From assembly GCA_027922465.2 (NCBI GenBank), contig BQMF02000002.1, positions 1,364,001 through 1,428,000 of the forward strand: a DNA stretch of 64,000 nucleotides. Direction: 5' to 3'. Below the pieces are notes generated by a model. The model was not told where the DNA came from. It saw only the letters and a list, made by a program, of their open reading frames with translations, and did not search any database. Below are positions 21,797 through 31,675 of this stretch, one piece after another. A program made the position numbers and the translations under genes. This stretch comes from Turritopsis dohrnii. Its lineage: Eukaryota; Cnidaria; Hydrozoa; Anthoathecata; Oceaniidae. Within the stretch, counting starts at the first letter, position 1. Every line of letters begins with the position of its first letter.

Positions 21797-21832
<36 letters not shown>
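21797..21832. repeat. 36-base poly(C) tract
   Basis: An uninterrupted run of 36 C separates the hAT remnant from the CXC-type pseudogene. Any reading frame across it gives an artificial polyproline. Confidence 0.95.
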
Positions 21833-21834
<2 letters not shown>

Positions 21835-21859
21835 ACTACTTTCAAAAACGCTGCGCGGG

Positions 21860-22537
21860 CCCTGTCCTGAATGCTCTCATGCGATACCAACACTCCACGC
21901 ATTTACTGATAACGATTACACCAACGCGCTCTATGGAGTAGGAGAAGCTAAAGTATTTAAGTTGTTGCGAGCTTCTGAAGAATTCAAAGCTACTTTTGTG
22001 TCATTTGGGAACTCTTTTGGCATCGATGCAACATTGCTCCAAAAAGTAGAGGCGTTTGTCTGCGATATGTACGCAGTTAAATGTAATGACACCAACGAAG
22101 CCCGTTACAAAAAGTTTTGTTCGAGTCGCAAGGCTCCCGAACCACAGAAACTACCACCAACAAGAGACGCTTGACTGTGTCATTGCAAGCGAGTGTCATA
22201 TGTGACGGTAATCATAAAGAGATCTCTCGAAAACAACCCCGAGATACCAAGTCCCATTGGTCATGGATGGAAGATGGAGGCTGGTGTCTTAACCATTGGC
22301 TGGATGTTGCTTCCTCCTGTAGCACCAGTCGACGTCCTCGAGTTGATTTCCTGCAATTCAATTGCTCGAAATCAAAATGCCGCACCCGTATGCGAGTATC
22401 GATCACACGGCCTCGAATGCATTGATTTATGTGGTTGTGGCGAATGGTGTGAAAACTTGAAATTTGATTATGATACTTCTGATGAAGATAATGATGGTGG
22501 CGATAGTGACAATGAAGATGGAAATCTTAGTGAATAA
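21860..22537 (+). pseudogene. Transposon-associated Cys-rich (CXC-like) protein fragment with an in-frame TGA
   Basis: One frame runs CPEC, then HAFTDNDYTNALYGVG, KVFKLL and LPPTRDA to a TGA at 22172-22174. It continues in frame to EIPSPIGHGWKM, a WMLLPP block, Cys-rich ECIDLCGC and an acidic tail ending at 22537. From memory of the family, this belongs to a large uncharacterised group common in invertebrate genomes, with a tesmin/TSO1-like Cys tail, usually multi-copy and mobile-element associated. The premature stop and missing N-terminus make it a pseudogene here. Confidence 0.65.
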
Positions 22538-22554
22538 TGTACATTATGTAGTTG

Positions 22555-22708
22555 GGCGCTATTTCCTTTTCGCACCACCCCATAAATGTATCTGCCATAT
22601 TTTTTTACTAGCTGGCTCTTCATCACGGAGATAAAAAGTAATCCTAACCCTGACCCTAAAATGTCCTAGAAGGAGAGTGAGGGGTGCGAAAAGGAAATAA
22701 TAGCACCA
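22555..22708. mobile_element. hAT-type MITE with exact 8-bp target duplication
   Basis: This 154-bp element has inverted CTATTTCCTTTTCGCACC / GGTGCGAAAAGGAAATA ends and is flanked by TGTAGTTG at 22547-22554 and 22709-22716. It starts 17 bp after the stop of the CXC-type pseudogene. An 8-bp duplication is typical of hAT. The interior has a telomere-like CCTAACCCTGACCCTAA. Confidence 0.85.
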
Positions 22709-23249
22709 TGTAGTTGCAAGTCGTTTATCCCTGATAACTTTTTTTACGTTCAAAATCACACCATGACATAATTGGGCTTTTAATTCAGCATAAAAAAACC
22801 TATCGATTGATATAATAATACTTAAAAAAGTTTGGTTTTATTGTGTGACGTCATCAAAATAAAAATCGTACTGGACACGCCCAGTAAATAATTTCAGATA
22901 TTCCGGTAATGATTTTCTAGTTCTAAGGGATGATATCTAACTTTTCAAAGTAGTTTTACAATGTCCCTCTCATTTCCAATTTTTTTTGCAAGCAGCTACC
23001 TGACTAAAAAAGGGAAGTTGCGGTGTTTCATGTGCATTTATATATGGAATGCCATAGCTGCCATAAGTGATCTTCTGATGTTCTGCGCAGTAGAAATTTC
23101 GTTATGTGCAGTAGTGATTTCATTTGGCGCTGTAATAAAAACATATTGCGATGTAGTTTTTCAGTATTGCAAGGTGGATCTATTTGAAAGCGCAGTAATT
23201 TCCTTGACTTGCGCAGTAGACAAGTCATATTGTGCACTACTTAAATCGT

Positions 23250-23500
23250 TACGTGGTGGTAGATAAATCGTTAGGTGTGGTAGTTAAATCGTTACGTAGT
23301 AGATAAATCATTACGTGGTAGATAAATCGTTATGTAGTAGATAAATGGTTACGTAGTAGATAAATCGTTACGTGGTAGATAAATCGTTAGGTGGTAGATA
23401 AATTGTTACGTGGTAGATAAATCGTTACGTGGTAGATAAATTGTTACGTGGTAGATAAATTGTTACGTAGTAGATAAATCGTTATGTGGTAGATAAATCC
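23250..23500 (+). repeat. 19-bp minisatellite, left arm
   Basis: About 13 units of GTAGATAAATCGTTACGTG, with C/T, A/G and occasional length changes. The same array appears in reverse at 27078-27305. Confidence 0.9.
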
Positions 23501-23989
23501 AGAATACAATGCGACGTAATTATAGTTTATGAGAAGCGAATCGCAAAGATTTGTGCAGCAAATAATTTTTCTCTTAAAAGTACTACGTGCTTAAGCAATG
23601 TTTGTAATGACGTAATTTACACAAAGGTTTATTCAATATCAAAATGGAATAAAGACAAATTCTGACGTATGAAACAATTGCATCCACCTTTAAATAGAGA
23701 ACAAAAGAAACATGTGGAAAACTATTACATCAACCAATCAACCTGCTGCTATGATGGGTGTTGCTAATCTACGACACCAATCACAAGAAAACAAATAAAG
23801 TAACAATAAAAATAAGGAAACAAAATTTAAAGAATTCGTTTTGAATTTTTGGTGAAACTAACTTTTGTGGAATTTCTACGATGGCTCTGAAGGGTCATAT
23901 ATTTATCTGTGTATTTTCTGTGTATTTTTTGCAAAAATAAATATAGAGAACGAACAGGTTATAAACGCGAACTTGCCTAGCTACACCCC

Positions 23990-24828
23990 GTAGGACCTAT
24001 AAGAGAGGACCTGATCGAATTCTACGAAAACGTTAACAGTGCTTACGACGAGATAACCCAATGGAGAAAGAATCTATTTAAGCTACCAACAGGAAATGCC
24101 GCAAAAGCCTTCGTACGCGAGCTAGCATCGTGGCTTGAGGAGAATTCCGCGATGCAATTGACCTGAGATACGCTAGAAAATTAAAAGGACTGCCATCCAA
24201 ATGCCCCTGTGGACAGAAATATGATGTAACACACGCATTGAATTGTAAAAAAGGAGGCTTTGTAACAATTAGGCACAACAACATCCGTGATTTTGAAGCC
24301 GGTCTCCTTTCAAAAATCGCTAACGACGTGGAAATCGAGCCACCACTACAACCAGTCGACGGTGAAATTATTAATGGTTTGGTAGGTGAAGCAGCACGAC
24401 ATGATATAAGAGCTACGGGTGTGTGGCGAGATGTACAGAATGCATTCTTTGACGTTCGAGTTACGAACTCACACTCAGCCTCGCAGTGTCAACAAGCTAC
24501 CTCTAAAGTATTGAGGAAACATGAACTCGAAAAGAAAAGGCAGTACAACCACCGCATTATGAACATAGAGCACGATACATTTACTCCATTGGTTTTTTCT
24601 GTTTCCGGAGTAATGGGCAAGGAGTGCTCTATGTTTCATAATCATGTGGCGGAAAAGCTTGCAAATAAGACTGGCGAAAGGTTTGAAAAGATAATTTCCA
24701 CCTTAAGGTGCAAATTGTCCTTTCTTATTCTCAAGTCAGCCTTGATGTGCATACGTGGCAGTCGAAGTCACTGCTTGAAAAATATTGATGAGTTTGAGGT
24801 TGTTTCAAGTGTGTCAGGCTTAGAGTAA
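23990..24828 (+). pseudogene. Retroelement ORF C-terminus with zinc finger, frameshifted
   Basis: The first frame reads VGPIREDLIEFYENVNS through FKLPTGNAAKAF to LASWLEE near 24140. A +1/-1 shift is then needed to reach RDAIDLRYARKLKGLPSKCP, followed by CPCGQKYDVTHALNC (a CCHC-like finger), KKGGFVTIRHNNIRD, and a long C-terminal region with VWRDVQNAFFDVRV and MCIRGSRS. This matches the C-terminal part of a retroelement reverse-transcriptase polyprotein common in invertebrates, probably with a nuclease-like domain (inference). The reverse transcriptase core is absent. Confidence 0.65.
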
Positions 24829-25104
24829 GAAATAGGAATGTATCAAGGTAGGCCCCTGAAAGAGGTCGTGTTTCTTTCTCTGTTAATGGTTTTAGGAAAG
24901 AGTGTTTTTATTTATCTGTTTTTATCAAATTGTAAATTTATAAATGATTTTATTATTTATTGTAACCTTTTATTAAAGAAGAGATTCATCTGCACTTTAA
25001 AAAAAAAAATTTCTGAAAAAAAAAAAGAAAAATTTTCTGAAAAAAAATTTATTTTCAAATTCTGAGTGATCATCGAGAGTGATACAAAAGAACCATTTAA
25101 GCTA

Positions 25105-25794
25105 AGTGTCTACTGAAAAAAAATTTGCGCTGTCGTTAATTTTATTTGCGATGAACAAATTTTCTGTCGCAAATAATCTGTCGCAAACACCTGTTGTGCG
25201 TTGTGTCCACTGATAAGAATTAATTCATGAAATTAAATTCTTTTCAACTCACAACGATGGACAGTGAAGGCGAAATCTTGTGTGTTGTGTGTTTGATAGA
25301 AAATGGAATGAAACAAAAAAAGAAGAAAAAGCGAAAGTATTTTTGTTTTTGAGATGTTTTTGTCATAAAGACAAGAATATTTCCTGACGCATTCCGCAAG
25401 AGACTCTTCTTCGACTAAAGTTAATTGACTTTTTCGTCCCATGTTTCTTGTTTTGGTATAACTTTTTGTAAAGTATAACCTCACTCTCTTCTTTTTTCTT
25501 TATATCATGTTCTTTTTTATATTTTTTAGAAATACGCAAAAATTGATCTTTAAAACAAAAGATCTATTCAAATTTTATTTTGTTTACATCGGCTTTTCTT
25601 TGATGTCAAAAATTATTTGCGACGAATTAATTTTTGAAAATGAAAACATTTTCATTTCCTATCGCAAAAAATTTGCGACAGAAATTAACGATAAGCAGGT
25701 GTTTTTGATTCCAAAAGTGTGTCCACTAAACAAGAATTAATTGTTTTTTTGCGATGATCATTTGCGACAGCGCCAATTCTGTTCAGTGGACACT
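25105..25794. mobile_element. MITE with TTTGCGACAG-type ends
   Basis: The ends AGTGTCTACTG and CAGTGGACACT are inverted repeats, followed inward by TTTGCGCTGTCG and CGACAGCGCC. Subterminal TTTGCGAC/GTCGCAAA motifs recur at both ends. No coding capacity was recognised. It lies in the foldback interior. Confidence 0.65.
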
Positions 25795-25839
25795 GTAAAA
25801 AACCACGTAGAGGCGAGAGACTTTTTTAACGATTAGTAT

Positions 25840-26170
25840 AAAAGCACGTGGTGTAATCGAACGTGACGTTTTCATCTCGGGAACCAATAGGGATAACTGT
25901 CGTTTTTTGGGGTCGGCGATACATGGGTTGGGGTGACGAAAGTTTTGGGTCTAAATGATATGACATCAAAATCTTTGATCGACAATATCTCTGTAATGGT
26001 TGATCGTAGCGTTTGCCCCACGAAACGTAAGACTCCGTATGCAGTATGCATTATTGCAGTAAACGTTAACTTCCGTTCTCATCAAGCAAAACGAATGCGG
26101 ACAAAGACACGTCCTCTGGACGTCGGGAACCAAACAGGACGGAAAGAGAAGGGCCATAGGAGGTCCTGTT
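25840..26170. repeat. Fragment resembling the Helitron-like family
   Basis: GAACCAATAGGGATA also occurs in copy B (about 44490). The segment with GGTCGGCGATACATGG, GGGTGACGAAA and TTGGGTCTAA resembles copy C (46860-46950, opposite strand). No Helitron ends were found. Confidence 0.4.
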
Positions 26171-27077
26171 ATATATAATATATATAAAAGCCAGATTTAT
26201 TTATTTATAAAAAATGAAATAAGCTTTTCCTTCTTCAATGCATTATACAAGTTTACTTTTTATTGCCACGCATATTTCCAAATTCTCAATGATTCCCTCG
26301 ATATGTTTGAAGAATACTGATTCCAAGTGTAATCTTTCCCATATTCAAAATAGAGCCAGATGGCGCAAAATTACTTGTTAAAAAAATGCTTTCGACATTT
26401 TACTGAAAACGATAAAAATGTTGTTTGTTTAAAATTACTAGTTGGTGTAAATATAGGGTCTAATCGTAAAACAACAGCAAATTGATTTATTACAAGACAA
26501 AAGAATTGTAGAAAAAACACGCGTTTCTTTATGTTTTTAATTATTTCTTGAAACCGAAGATGAACTCGAACAAATAACTGCCTTTTTGAAATGGATTTTT
26601 GAAAGCCTTAATGTACAGTGATAGATAGCTAATAAACGTATAAGTTAATAAGAAAGTCTGAACTGAGCTTTACTAACAAGAAAAACATCTATTTTCAAGT
26701 AATCAAGGTACATTCAGTACCATAAGTAACTAAAAGTCCCAGTTTTATGTAGACCTCTTTGGTTAATATCCATTCCTTCATGAATTGTGATCAAATATCG
26801 AAGAAAAAGCTTTAGAAGTTTGAGATGTAAAACTTTTGAAAATTCAAAAGGCTGCGTTCTTTCATTAGAATTTATATTGAATTTTTTGTGAAGTCTCACA
26901 GTCTCCAAATCGTAGACTAATTGCCATTCCGGCCGGAGTAGTAGTAGGAGGAGGAGGAGTAGGAGTCCACGGGTGTTTTGATACTGTATCTGCTTTCGCT
27001 GCTAGTCTTTCATTTATGTAAAAACAAAGACGGTGAAGGGCTTTTTGCTCATATTTTATTCTACGATGAAGGGACCT

Positions 27078-27305
27078 CCACGTAATGATTTATCTACCAC
27101 ATAACGATTTATCTACTACGTAACAATTTATCTACCACGTAACAATTTATCTACCACGTAACAATTTATCTACCACCTAACGATTTATCTACCACGTAAC
27201 GATTTATCTACTACGTAACCATTTATCTACTACGTAACGATTTAACTACCACCTAACGATTTATCTACCACCTAACGATTTATCCACCACGTAACAATTT
27301 AAGTA
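27078..27305 (-). repeat. 19-bp minisatellite, right arm
   Basis: About 12 units of CACGTAACGATTTATCTAC, the reverse complement of the left-arm unit. The order of variant units differs between the arms, so they have changed independently. Confidence 0.9.
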
Positions 27306-27530
27306 GTGCACAATATGAATTGTCTACTGCGCAAGTCAAGGAAATTACTGCGCTTTCAAATAGATCTACCTTGCAATACTGAATAACTACATCGCAATAT
27401 GTTTTTATTACAGCGCCAAATGAAATCACTACTGCACAAAACGAAATATCTACTGCACAAAACGAAATTTCTACTGCGCAGAATATCAGAAGATCAGTTA
27501 TGGCAGCTATGGCATTCCATATTTATATAA

Positions 27531-28589
27531 CGTAAAAGAAGAATAAGAGTAGTTGAAGTGAATTCTACGGTGAATTTCTACCCTGGTAATGCACAGCACT
27601 TTCTCTTTCAGGAAACCTGATTGTTTACTTTTGTTTATTCTTTCTTACTGTAAAGCGGGGTGACTTCGATAAATTTTGCCACTATTTTAAAAGTAACTTC
27701 CGAAATACTAAACCATTAGTTCTGAAACTTTGGAATCATTATAATACATTACATATTTCTTCTATAGATGAGTTTCATAGTGACGTAATGTTTATAAACA
27801 CCAGTGTTCTTTGCTCGATAATTCGGTATATTGCAACACAGAATATCATTAATCAAGTCATTTTCCTATGAGTATGCACACGCAGCCTCGCAGGAAATAA
27901 AAGTCTCTTTATACACTTCAAAATGTTGTCACTTTATTTGGTTCTCTGAAGTCCCCTTAAAGACAATCGACATTAGAAAGTTTCAATACACATTAGCACT
28001 TCCTATCTATTTTCATACATTGTATTTGATTTTTAGTATGTACAAGGTATAAAAGTGTAATTAACATTGGAAACTCGTCTATTTCAGTACAAAATTTCAC
28101 ATTAACATCACATTCGCACATGCGTGACCCTCGTTAATACAAAACGAAATTAACATTGAAATTTCATTGTATATATATATCTCAAACAAAATTTTTGAAA
28201 TCTATGGGGAAAGAGCACACTTATTAAAATTTCGACGACTTTTCATGAAGTTCTTGTGAACATGTCACTTATAGTGATATAAAACATTCGGTTTTTTCAA
28301 TATTATCGATAAAGGAATAAGGAAAAGAAAAACAGAATATTAGCGGTGAAGAACAGAATTTCTTTCAGACATTTATGGTTTGATGGAAAATCATAACAAG
28401 TGATATTACTGATAAATTAATCAGTTTACTAATTAATTTATTCGATTTATATATTATAGTAAAATTCGTTTGATGAATTGGTAATTCGTTCGATTCATCA
28501 GTAATTCGTTCGATGAATCAGTATTACTGATAAAATAATTGGTAAATATGAATTACTGATTAAATCCATTGTTTTCTAATCAGTAATTT
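27531..28589. other. Non-coding stretch with TTCGTTCGAT repeats
   Basis: No gene was recognised. From about 28460 to 28530 a GTAATTCGTTCGATGAATCA motif and variants recur three times, beside AT-rich TTACTGATAAA blocks in both orientations. Confidence 0.4.
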
Positions 28590-29740
28590 GTGACGTTCCA
28601 GGGGATTTTGATGACAAAATGATACAACGTTTTATAACGTTTAAACAATTACACTTTGTTTAAAAACGTTTTCTTGTCATGTGCGCAACGTTGTAAACGT
28701 TTTCTTTTGGTTTTTTTTTTGTTTTCGAAAAAACGTTTAAACGTTTTTACATAAAAAAAGATATTTTTAAGTTTTGTTTACAAAAAGCATTTTCAGTTAC
28801 TCAACCCGCTCAAAACACTTAAGCCTTCCGCTGTCCAAGAAGAGTTCCTAGTTGGTCTGGAATCAATGGAAAATAGTCGTCCAAGGACACGTCATAAATA
28901 ATTATGCTATAAATTGTACTGAATAAGTGTAGTTTTACGTTAGAATTTAAATCCTGGAATACGGTTTAATCCATAATACATAATGTCAGTAATAACTGGT
29001 GGCTGTAATTCATTATTAAAACCAGTAATAATACATTTTGTATAACCATTCACTTGAGAGAAAAACATTGACGTCATTAAACTCAATCAAAACAAAAGAA
29101 CGCACCTTGTTCATAAATACTTTCGCAGGTAACACATGTAAGTACATTAATGCACTGATTACCTGGTTCTCATTCAGTTAAAGATTAAAGAAACAACAGC
29201 TGTTTCAAAAGTTACTACAAATAGAAACCGTCCGCTATAATTCCATTAATTCTATAATAGAACGAAGTTGATAGAATTGCTATCTTGTAAATCCTCGGGG
29301 AAAAGTTTCATGTTTATTTTCGTAAAGATGTATTTTCACTCGGCGAAAGTCGTTGAAAATGGATAATTTTTACAGAAAATGTCAGATCTGGGAAAACGTT
29401 CTTACACGCGACCACAGCGACTGATATGGAAACCGGCCTTTAGTTTCGTCTTCCTAGCTAAACAGCTGCCGAAGTAACTGCTCACCGACTATGAGTGAAA
29501 ATGATTATTGTGTTCAGTATCTGGTCTTCCTTTAAGAATTTTGAGAATTAAACATCGTTTTTTAGGTTCTTTTTGAACTTTCTTAACTTTATGTTTAAGT
29601 GGAGCAACCTGAAAGTAAGAAATTCAAGTTTTAAAACAATAAAACGTTTTTAATGTTACTGCATAAAACGTTTTCTCTTTCGAATTCTTGAAACGTTTTT
29701 TAATTTTGGTAAAAACATTTTATCGTTTTTATCAGAGATT
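28590..29740 (+). mobile_element. AACGTT-rich element, copy E (one end truncated)
   Basis: It starts with GTGACGTTCCAGGGGATTTT, the terminus seen at both ends of the full copy at 42400-43838, and the interior matches that copy in reverse orientation (for example AAACGTTTTCTCTTTCGAA near 29660). The distal ~80 bp and its terminus are missing. AACGTTT and AAACGTTTT motifs dominate both ends. Confidence 0.75.
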
Positions 29741-29789
29741 TGTAAAAAAAGAAAGATAAACAACTCGTTTGAACTTGATTGACAGCTAA

Positions 29790-30651
29790 AGCCTGGTTCA
29801 CATTTATGCACATTTTACATAAGGCGTTGTGTTATGTTATGTTATAGCCTGATTCACATTTATGCACATTTTACATAAGGCGTTATGTTATGTTATGTTA
29901 TGTATTTTTACATAAGGTCTTATGTAGAAAAAACCTTATGTACACTTTTGTTCACATTTATGTGACTTTATCACACATAACCATTTTGTATGAGACAGAC
30001 AAGATGGCGGTCATCAACAAACGTCAATTACTTACTTTGCTTCTCCTGATAAGACGCCTGGAAGGCTTTTTCTGCCTCCTCTCCTGCAAGACAAAAAATG
30101 AACTTGAAATTCTTGGGAGGATTGATACAAACATTTCCTGAATAGATTTTTAAAAACAAAGCAAAATAACTCACCGTTTTCCATTCCCATTTGGTCTGCT
30201 ACGGCTTTCCAAGCATTTCTCTTCACATCTTTCCGATGGAATTCTTTGTTTGATTTATCAAACAAGACAGGGTATTGCTGTACAGTTATTGCCAATTCCT
30301 CACCCATGTTGCATATAAGAACGTAAACAATTTTTATCATAAAGTTTATAATCGAACGTGTTTTTATTGTACAATCGAACGTTTTAATTACAATCGAACG
30401 TTTTTTCCTTTTTCTTTCTTATGTAACGCTTATGTACAAAACCTTATGAACAAAACTTTTTGTTCATAAGGTTTTTGAACATAAGACCTTATGTAACACA
30501 TAAGAAATACATAAGACTTTATGTAAATGGCCACATTTGCGAAAATTCTTATGTTTTGCCTTATGTTTGTTTTCTTATGCGCTACATAAGGTCAGAGAAT
30601 GAATGAAATTTGGGCCTTATGTAACAAAATTACATAAATGTGAACCCGGCT
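29790..30651 (-). mobile_element. PIF/Harbinger-like element with TAA target duplication
   Basis: AGCCTGGTTCACATTTATG and the reverse complement of the right end (AGCCGGGTTCACATTTATG) are 19-bp inverted ends with one mismatch. TAA flanks both sides (29787-29789 and 30652-30654). Subterminal CATAAG/CTTATG motifs recur. The left end is partly duplicated in tandem (29785-29890). It carries a MADF-like exon but no DDE transposase. Confidence 0.8.
30036..30307 (-). CDS. MADF/Myb-SANT-like protein fragment inside the Harbinger-like element
   Basis: Exon 30307-30175 starts at MGEELAI and contains YPVLFDKSNKEFHRKDVKRN followed by AWKAVADQMG, a fit to the first helices of a MADF domain. The donor GTGAGT joins in frame to exon 30083-30036 (EEAEKAFQASYQEK), which ends at another good donor (GTAAGT). 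PIF/Harbinger elements commonly encode a MADF/Myb-like DNA-binding partner besides the transposase. The domain's last helix and the C-terminus are not found, so this is partial. Confidence 0.6.
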
Positions 30652-31155
30652 TAATTGTTAATCTTTTTGTTTCGCGCTTCTATACAACGCCATCCGTGTC
30701 CCCAGATCCAGACTCTTTTTTTTAGAATATAATTAAATTTTAGAAAGATTAAAATATATAACGAGTGTTACCGACCATTTAAGTTGTTGATTTGTCTTTC
30801 ATAAATATATCCTGAGAGATTTTGATATTTTACAGGCGAATCTTAATCTCACACATATACTCTTCATTTTTCTTAATGTTTGTAAAAAAGATTATCATTT
30901 TAGAAAAAGAAATAACCAATAAGTCATATACTGGTAAATTTTCTCGTAAAAATAAGTGACTCTCATTGAAATCAATTTTTCAAAAAAAGTACTGAAGTCT
31001 GATGCAAGTCTGGCTAAGAACACTTAAGGTATGCTTTTATTTATCAGTTTATTTGGTTAAGATTATTCAACATTCGTTTTAAAACGAGATATTTTGAGAA
31101 AAGTTAGACCTAAAATTCGGTGTTTACAGATGAAATATTCTTCATAATTAATGTA

Positions 31156-31675
31156 CCGTATTTCCTCTTAGCGCCCCCCTCTTTTAAGCGCCCCCCTCCA
31201 ATAAGCGCCCCTGAATCCAAAAATAATTTTATAAGCGCCCCCCTCTAATAAGCGCCCGGGCGCTTATTAGAGTTACAATGTTAGAGTCAAAATCCTAGAT
31301 AAGCGCCCGGCGCTTATTAGAAACTAGCCAAAACAGTCAGCCAATTGCTTGTAGATCTTTTTCAACGAGACATGGAAGATGATCCAAACATTCTCTAATA
31401 GACTCCGATTAAGAAGAAGATGACGACATAGATATAGAGTTGGAAAACATTACATGAACCTGATATTTCTTCTGTTTTCTGTACATAGTTTTTATAGAAA
31501 ATAATAAAAGTGGAAATAAGTATTTATTTTTAACACCTCTCACAATTTTTTGTAGGGGTTTTTTGAAATAATTTTATAAGCGCCCCCCTCTTTTAAGCGC
31601 CCCCCTCCAATAAGCGCCCTCCTAATTTTCGAAAAAAATTTATAAGCGCCCGGGCGCTTAATAGAGGAAATACGG
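31156..31675. mobile_element. Pogo-like MITE with AAGCGCCC motifs, TA target
   Basis: CCGTATTTCCTCT and AGAGGAAATACGG are exact 13-bp inverted ends flanked by TA. Near both ends, TAAGCGCCCCCCTC and TAAGCGCCCGGGCGCTTA repeats occur. An interior acidic frame (EEDDDIDIELENI at about 31411-31449, then a stop) resembles the acidic C-terminus of pogo/Tigger transposases. Otherwise non-autonomous. Confidence 0.75.

Larger units (their letters stand above)
23035..27530. mobile_element. Foldback-type element: long inverted arms with minisatellites
   Basis: The left arm 23035-23500 and right arm 27076-27530 are reverse complements over about 460 bp. Each has an outer unique part (starting at TATGGAATGCCATAG, with repeated CTACTGCGCA/TGCGCAGTAG) and an inner 19-bp minisatellite. 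The 3.6-kb interior holds a retroelement pseudogene, a MITE and unassigned sequence. Long inverted arms with internal tandem repeats are characteristic of Foldback/Galileo/TU-type elements. No transposase was recognised. Confidence 0.7.

Noticed and set aside
21720..21941. Polyproline protein on the plus strand
   Set aside because: It is created by the 36-base C tract; only the sequence after the tract, in the CXC-type frame, looks like protein.
23250..23500. CRISPR-like array
   Set aside because: Units are contiguous 19-bp minisatellite copies without unique spacers, in a eukaryotic inverted-arm element.
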